From the NCBI RefSeq assembly GCF_009708175.1, contig NZ_WMBB01000018.1:1-64000 (forward strand): a stretch of 64,000 nucleotides of DNA, in the 5' to 3' direction. Below, piece by piece: positions 60,359-64,000 of the stretch. Position 1 is the stretch's first letter. Each line of letters starts with the position of its first letter. The notes beneath the pieces are model-generated. The model saw only the letters and a program-made list of their open reading frames with translations, searched no databases and had not been told where the DNA came from. This DNA comes from Nocardia aurantiaca. GTDB taxonomy: Bacteria; Actinomycetota; Actinomycetes; Mycobacteriales; Mycobacteriaceae. The position numbers were made by a program, and so were the translations under genes.

Positions 60359-61515
60359 AGGCCGAGCTCCCGCCCGATCAGCATCAACTGCACCTCCGTG
60401 GTGCCCTCACCGATTTCCAGGATCTTGCTGTCGCGATAGTGCCGGGCCACAGCATATTCGTCCATGAAACCGTAGCCGCCGAAGATCTGCGTGGCGTCGC
60501 GGGCATTGTCCATGGCGGCCTCGCTGGCGACCAGCTTGGCGATGGCGGCCTGCTTCTTGAAGGGCTTGCCGGACAGCATGAGCGCGGCCGCGTCGTAGTA
60601 GGCGGTGCGAGCCATGTGGGCGCGCGCCTCCATGCGGGCGATCTTGAAGGCGATGGCCTGATTGCTGCCGATGGCGCGGCCGAAGGCCTCGCGCTCCTTG
60701 GCGTAGCGCACGCTCTCGTCCACGCAGCCCTGCGCCGCGCCGACCGACAGCGCCGCGATGGCGATCCGGCCCTCGTCCAGAATGCGCAGGAAGTTGGCGT
60801 AGCCGCGGCCGCGCTCGCCCAGCAGATTCTCCGCGGGCACCCGGACGTCATCGAAGCTGAGGGGGTGGGTGTCGGAGGCGTGCCAGCCGACCTTGCGGTA
60901 GGCGGGCTCGGCGGTGAATCCGGGGGTGTCGGTCGGCACCAGGATGGTGGAGATCTCCTTCTTCCCATCCACCCCGCCGGTGACCGCGGTGACCGTCACC
61001 AGCCGGGTGATGTCGGTGCCCGAATTGGTGATGAACTGCTTGGAGCCGTTGATGATCCAGGTGTCGCCGTCGAGTACCGCGGTGGTGCGGGTGCCGCCCG
61101 CGTCACTGCCCGCGCCCGGCTCGGTGAGGCCGAAGGCGCCCAAGGCGCGGCCGCTGGCCAGCAGCGGCAGCCACTCCTCCCGCTGCTTGTCGTTGCCGAA
61201 GCGGTAAATGGGCATGGCGCCCAGCGAGACGCCCGCCTCCAGCGTGATGGCCACGCTCTGGTCGACCTTGCCGAGTTCCTCGAGGGCCAGGCACAGCGCG
61301 AAGTAGTCGCCGCCCATGCCGCCGAACTCCTCGGGGAAGGGGAGGCCGAACAGGCCCATATCGGCCATGCCCGCCACCACCTCGTAGGGGAAGCTGTGCT
61401 CGGCGTCATGCTTCGCGGCGACCGGGGCCACCACCTGGTTGGCGAAATCGCGGACGGTGAGGGCGAGTTCGCGGTACTCGTCCGGCAGCGTGCCGGTGGA
61501 CAGGAAATCGGTCAT
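60355..61515 (-). CDS. fadE19: Acyl-CoA dehydrogenase (FadE19 / isovaleryl-CoA dehydrogenase-like)
   Basis: 386 residues from the ATG at 61515, overlapping the biotin carboxylase stop as ATGA. Motifs include FPEEFGGMGGDYFA, GLTEPGAGSDAGGTRTTA, WIINGSKQFITNSG, DEGRIAIAALSVGAAQGCVD, REAFGRAIGSNQAI, the FAD-binding QIFGGYGFMDEY, and EIGEGTTEVQLMLIGRELGL. Acyl-CoA dehydrogenases use FAD to introduce the 2,3 double bond and pass electrons to ETF. Placement between methylcrotonyl-CoA carboxylase and MaoC supports isovaleryl-CoA as substrate. The symbol is taken from the syntenic mycobacterial gene. Confidence 0.93.
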   Translation of the reverse strand: MTDFLSTGTLPDEYRELALTVRDFANQVVAPVAAKHDAEHSFPYEVVAGMADMGLFGLPFPEEFGGMGGDYFALCLALEELGKVDQSVAITLEAGVSLGAMPIYRFGNDKQREEWLPLLASGRALGAFGLTEPGAGSDAGGTRTTAVLDGDTWIINGSKQFITNSGTDITRLVTVTAVTGGVDGKKEISTILVPTDTPGFTAEPAYRKVGWHASDTHPLSFDDVRVPAENLLGERGRGYANFLRILDEGRIAIAALSVGAAQGCVDESVRYAKEREAFGRAIGSNQAIAFKIARMEARAHMARTAYYDAAALMLSGKPFKKQAAIAKLVASEAAMDNARDATQIFGGYGFMDEYAVARHYRDSKILEIGEGTTEVQLMLIGRELGL

Positions 61516-63527
61516 GACTGGGCGTTCTCCTCGGCGATGATGCGAGCCAGCGGCTGTTCGAGTTTCACCTGCGCGCCGGGCTCGACCAGCAGTTCGACGC
61601 GGCCGGCGATGGGTGCGGTGAGGGTGTGTTCCATCTTCATGGCCTCGACCACCACGATGGGCGTGCCCGCGGCGACGATCTCGCCGTCGGCGGCGGGGGT
61701 GGCGATGACCGAACCCGGCATGGGGCTCTGGATCTCGGCGTCGCCGACGTGGGCGTCGGCGCCGCGGACGTCGGCCTCGGCGACCTCTCGGAGCAGGACT
61801 GTACCGGTGCGGTCGGCGACCCAGATCTGACCGGGCTGGGTGGCGACGCGATAGCCGGTGCACAGTCCGTCGAGGGCCAGGGTCAGCGTGTCGCCGTCGG
61901 ATTCGACTGTCAGGACACGCTTTTCGCCCCCCTCGACCCATACGGTGGCCTGTTCCGGGGTGCCGGACAGGTACACGTGCGCGGTGCGGTCACCGCCGGT
62001 GAGGCGGATGCCGACGGGCGCGTGCGCACCGACTCGCCAGCCGGTGGGCTGCTGCCACGGATCGACCGGGGTGGCCGGCCAGTTGCGCAGCCACTGCTGG
62101 GCGGCGGCGGCGATGAACTGCTCGTCGGTCACCGGTGCGGGCGAGAAGTCGACCGCGCGGCGGTCCAGCAGCCCGGTGTCGAGCCGCCCGGCGAGCACAT
62201 CCGGGTCGGCGAGCAGGAAGCGCGCGAAGTCGGTATTGGTGCGCACGCCCAGGATCTGCGTGTCCCGCAGGGCCGCATCGAGTTTGGCGATGGCGGCGGC
62301 GCGGTCGGCGGCGTGCGCGATGACCTTGGACAGCATCGGGTCGTAATCGGTGCCGACCACGGTGCCGGCGCGCAGGCCCGAATCCACCCGCACTCCGGGG
62401 CTTTCCGGCTCGAACAGCGCGAGCACGGTGCCGCCGGTGGGCAGGAAGTCGCGGCCCGGGTCCTCGGCGTAGACGCGCGCCTCGATGGCGTGGCCGGTGA
62501 GGCGGATGTCGTCCTGCGCCGCGGCCAGCTTCTGCCCGGCCGCGATGCGGACCTGGCACTCCACCAGATCGACGCCGGTGACCAGTTCGGTGACCGGGTG
62601 CTCCACCTGGAGACGGGTGTTCATCTCCATGAAGAAGAACTCGTCCGGCTTGTCGGCGGAGACGATGAACTCGACCGTGCCCGCGCCGACGTAGTCCACG
62701 CTGCGCGCGGTATTGCAGGCCGCCGCGCCGATCCGGGCGCGGGTCTGCGCGTCCAGCAGCGGCGAGGGGGCCTCCTCGATCACCTTCTGGTGCCGGCGCT
62801 GCAGGCTGCACTCGCGTTCGCCCAGGTGCAGCACGTGGCCGAACTGATCGGCCAGGATCTGCACCTCGATGTGGCGGGGGCGGGTGACGAAGCGCTCCAG
62901 GAACAGGGTGTCGTCGCCGAAGGCCGCACCGGCCTCGCGGCGGGCGCTGACCAGGGCGGCGGGCAGGTCGGCCGGATTCTCGACGCGCCGCATACCCTTG
63001 CCGCCGCCGCCCGCGGACGGCTTCACCAGCACCGGGTACCCGATCTCGGTCGCGGCGTCGATCAATTCCGCGTCGGTCAGGCCGGGCTTGGCGATGCCGG
63101 GTACCACCGGCACGCCGTAGGCGGCCACCGCGTTCTTGGCGGTGATCTTGTCGCCCATGACTTCGATGGCGCGGGCGGACGGGCCCAGGAACGCGATGCC
63201 CGCCGCCTCGAGCGCGGCCGCGAAGGCCGAATTCTCCGACAGGAAGCCGTATCCCGGGTGCACGGCCTGCGCGCCGGAGCGCACGGCGGCGGCGATCACC
63301 TTGTCGATGCTCAGGTAGGACTCGCGCGCGGAGGCGGGGCCGAGGCGAACCGCGGTATCGGCCTCGCGGACGTGGCGGGCGCCGGCGTCGGCGTCGCTGT
63401 AGACCGCGACCGATCGAATCCCCATGGCGCGCAGGGTGCGAATGACCCGCACCGCGATCTCGCCACGATTGGCGACCAGCACGGTGTCGAAGGCGACGGG
63501 GTGGGCTGTGTTCATCAAGGTCATCAC
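61512..63527 (-). CDS. accA1: Biotin carboxylase / BCCP alpha subunit, methylcrotonyl-CoA carboxylase type
   Basis: 671 residues from the GTG at 63527, which overlaps the upstream stop as GTGA; the ATGs at 63524 and 63512 are alternatives. The biotin carboxylase domain (about residues 12-460) has LVANRGEIAVRVIRT, HPGYGFLSENS, KPSAGGGGKGMRRV, GERECSLQRRHQKVIEEAPS and EMNTRLQVEHPVTE. A linker domain follows. The C-terminal biotinyl domain has VVVEAMKMEHTL, with the biotinylated lysine at about 631. It carboxylates biotin with ATP and bicarbonate and hands it to the carboxyltransferase encoded just upstream. Gene order points to 3-methylcrotonyl-CoA as substrate. Confidence 0.95.
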   Translation of the reverse strand: MMTLMNTAHPVAFDTVLVANRGEIAVRVIRTLRAMGIRSVAVYSDADAGARHVREADTAVRLGPASARESYLSIDKVIAAAVRSGAQAVHPGYGFLSENSAFAAALEAAGIAFLGPSARAIEVMGDKITAKNAVAAYGVPVVPGIAKPGLTDAELIDAATEIGYPVLVKPSAGGGGKGMRRVENPADLPAALVSARREAGAAFGDDTLFLERFVTRPRHIEVQILADQFGHVLHLGERECSLQRRHQKVIEEAPSPLLDAQTRARIGAAACNTARSVDYVGAGTVEFIVSADKPDEFFFMEMNTRLQVEHPVTELVTGVDLVECQVRIAAGQKLAAAQDDIRLTGHAIEARVYAEDPGRDFLPTGGTVLALFEPESPGVRVDSGLRAGTVVGTDYDPMLSKVIAHAADRAAAIAKLDAALRDTQILGVRTNTDFARFLLADPDVLAGRLDTGLLDRRAVDFSPAPVTDEQFIAAAAQQWLRNWPATPVDPWQQPTGWRVGAHAPVGIRLTGGDRTAHVYLSGTPEQATVWVEGGEKRVLTVESDGDTLTLALDGLCTGYRVATQPGQIWVADRTGTVLLREVAEADVRGADAHVGDAEIQSPMPGSVIATPAADGEIVAAGTPIVVVEAMKMEHTLTAPIAGRVELLVEPGAQVKLEQPLARIIAEENAQS

Positions 63528-64000
63528 ATCCGGAAGACGCCGTAGGAGACGGGCTCGAGCGGGGCCTGCGCGCAGACCGAGAGGGCCAGGCCCACAACGG
63601 TTCTGGTGTCGGCCGGGTCGATGACGCCATCGTCCCAGAGGCGGGCCGTGGAGTAGTACGGGTTGCCCTGATGCTCGTACTGCTCGCGGATCGGGGCCTT
63701 GAACGCCTCCATATCCGCCTCGGACGGCGCTCCGCCACCCTGCGCGTCACCGCGCACGGTGGCCAGCACCGAGGCCGCCTGCTCACCGCCCATGACCGAG
63801 ATGCGGGCATTCGGCCACATCCACAGGAAGCGCGGCGAATACGCGCGCCCACACATGGAGTAGTTGCCCGCGCCGTAGGAGCCGCCGATGACCACGGTCA
63901 GCTTGGGCACCCGAGCGCACGCCACCGCGGTCACCATCTTCGCGCCGTGCTTGGCGATGCCGCCCGCCTCGTAGTCGCGCCCGACCATGAAACCGGTGAT
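63524..64000 (-). CDS. accD1: Carboxyltransferase beta subunit, methylcrotonyl-CoA carboxylase type (C-terminal part; gene enters from the right edge)
   Basis: Only the last 158 residues are inside the window; the 5' part lies beyond base 64000. The visible part reads GFMVGRDYEAGGIAKHGAKM, VIGGSYGAGNYSMCGRAYSP, RFLWMWPNARISVMGGEQAA and YYSTARLWDDGVIDPADTR. This matches the C-terminal half of MCC-beta/AccD1. MCGRAYSPRFLWMWPNA is characteristic of methylcrotonyl-CoA carboxyltransferases as opposed to propionyl-CoA types. The segment GDAQGGGAPSEAD corresponds to the dispersed repeat. It ends four bases into the biotin carboxylase gene. Confidence 0.93.
   Translation of the reverse strand: MTGFMVGRDYEAGGIAKHGAKMVTAVACARVPKLTVVIGGSYGAGNYSMCGRAYSPRFLWMWPNARISVMGGEQAASVLATVRGDAQGGGAPSEADMEAFKAPIREQYEHQGNPYYSTARLWDDGVIDPADTRTVVGLALSVCAQAPLEPVSYGVFRM
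63729..63752. repeat. Dispersed 24-base in-frame repeat, copy in the carboxyltransferase gene
   Basis: It begins GCTCCGCCACCCTGCGCGTC and encodes GDAQGGGAP in the carboxyltransferase subunit at 63524-64000. The match is looser than among the NRPS copies. It is the only copy I found outside the NRPS in this window. Confidence 0.45.

Overview
The window is high-GC actinobacterial DNA, most probably from Nocardia. Supporting signs are a DUF222/13E12-type gene, a DUF4254-type protein of the kind common in Nocardia, a leucine-catabolism operon ordered like Mycobacterium tuberculosis Rv2502c-Rv2498c, and widespread GTG/TTG starts and ATGA/GTGA overlaps. No sequence search was possible, so the genus is an inference from family content and style.

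Layout. Bases 1-2500 hold the start of a DUF222 gene, a broken epoxide hydrolase and about 780 bases with no supportable gene. Bases 2498-2860 hold a small unknown ORF at the 3' end of the dominant feature. That feature is a single minus-strand ORF (2814-47450) encoding a 14,878-residue nonribosomal peptide synthetase (NRPS). It has 12 complete C-A-T modules, two of them with epimerization (E) domains (6 and 12), followed by an extra condensation (C) domain and a vestigial adenylation (A) domain. No thioesterase or reductase domain is present. Pocket residues read from the A domains give serine for modules 3, 4, 7, 8 and 9 and threonine for module 5. Modules 1, 2, 6, 10, 11 and 12 carry codes I cannot assign. 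The first C domain resembles the N-terminal domain of EntF, so an acyl or aryl starter unit is likely. Proposed product: starter-X1-X2-Ser-Ser-Thr-D-X6-Ser-Ser-Ser-X10-X11-D-X12, released by an unknown route.

Upstream of the NRPS (47451-53050) lie a hairpin-containing leader, cobM (precorrin-4 methyltransferase), a VapC-type toxin with a Phd/VapB-type antitoxin, and a sensor kinase/response regulator pair divergent from an FtsX-type permease and its ABC ATPase. Bases 53050-55012 are an eroding locus: a WYL-domain regulator, the tail of a PPOX-like gene, and a second broken epoxide hydrolase. Next come a TetR regulator and a short-chain dehydrogenase that share a 15-base operator-like site, then the DUF4254 gene.

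The right end (57073-64000) is a tightly overlapping minus-strand operon: carboxyltransferase (partial), biotin carboxylase, acyl-CoA dehydrogenase, MaoC-like hydratase, CitE-like lyase and acetoacetyl-CoA synthetase. Together they would take isovaleryl-CoA from leucine to acetyl-CoA and acetoacetyl-CoA.

Beyond ordinary annotation, the NRPS gene carries small in-frame insertions: a MITE-like 114-base insertion in the A domain of module 3, a dispersed 24-base repeat that also occurs in the carboxyltransferase gene, and a 15-base tandem repeat. It also has a near-identical 325-base tract shared by modules 7 and 8, which suggests gene conversion.
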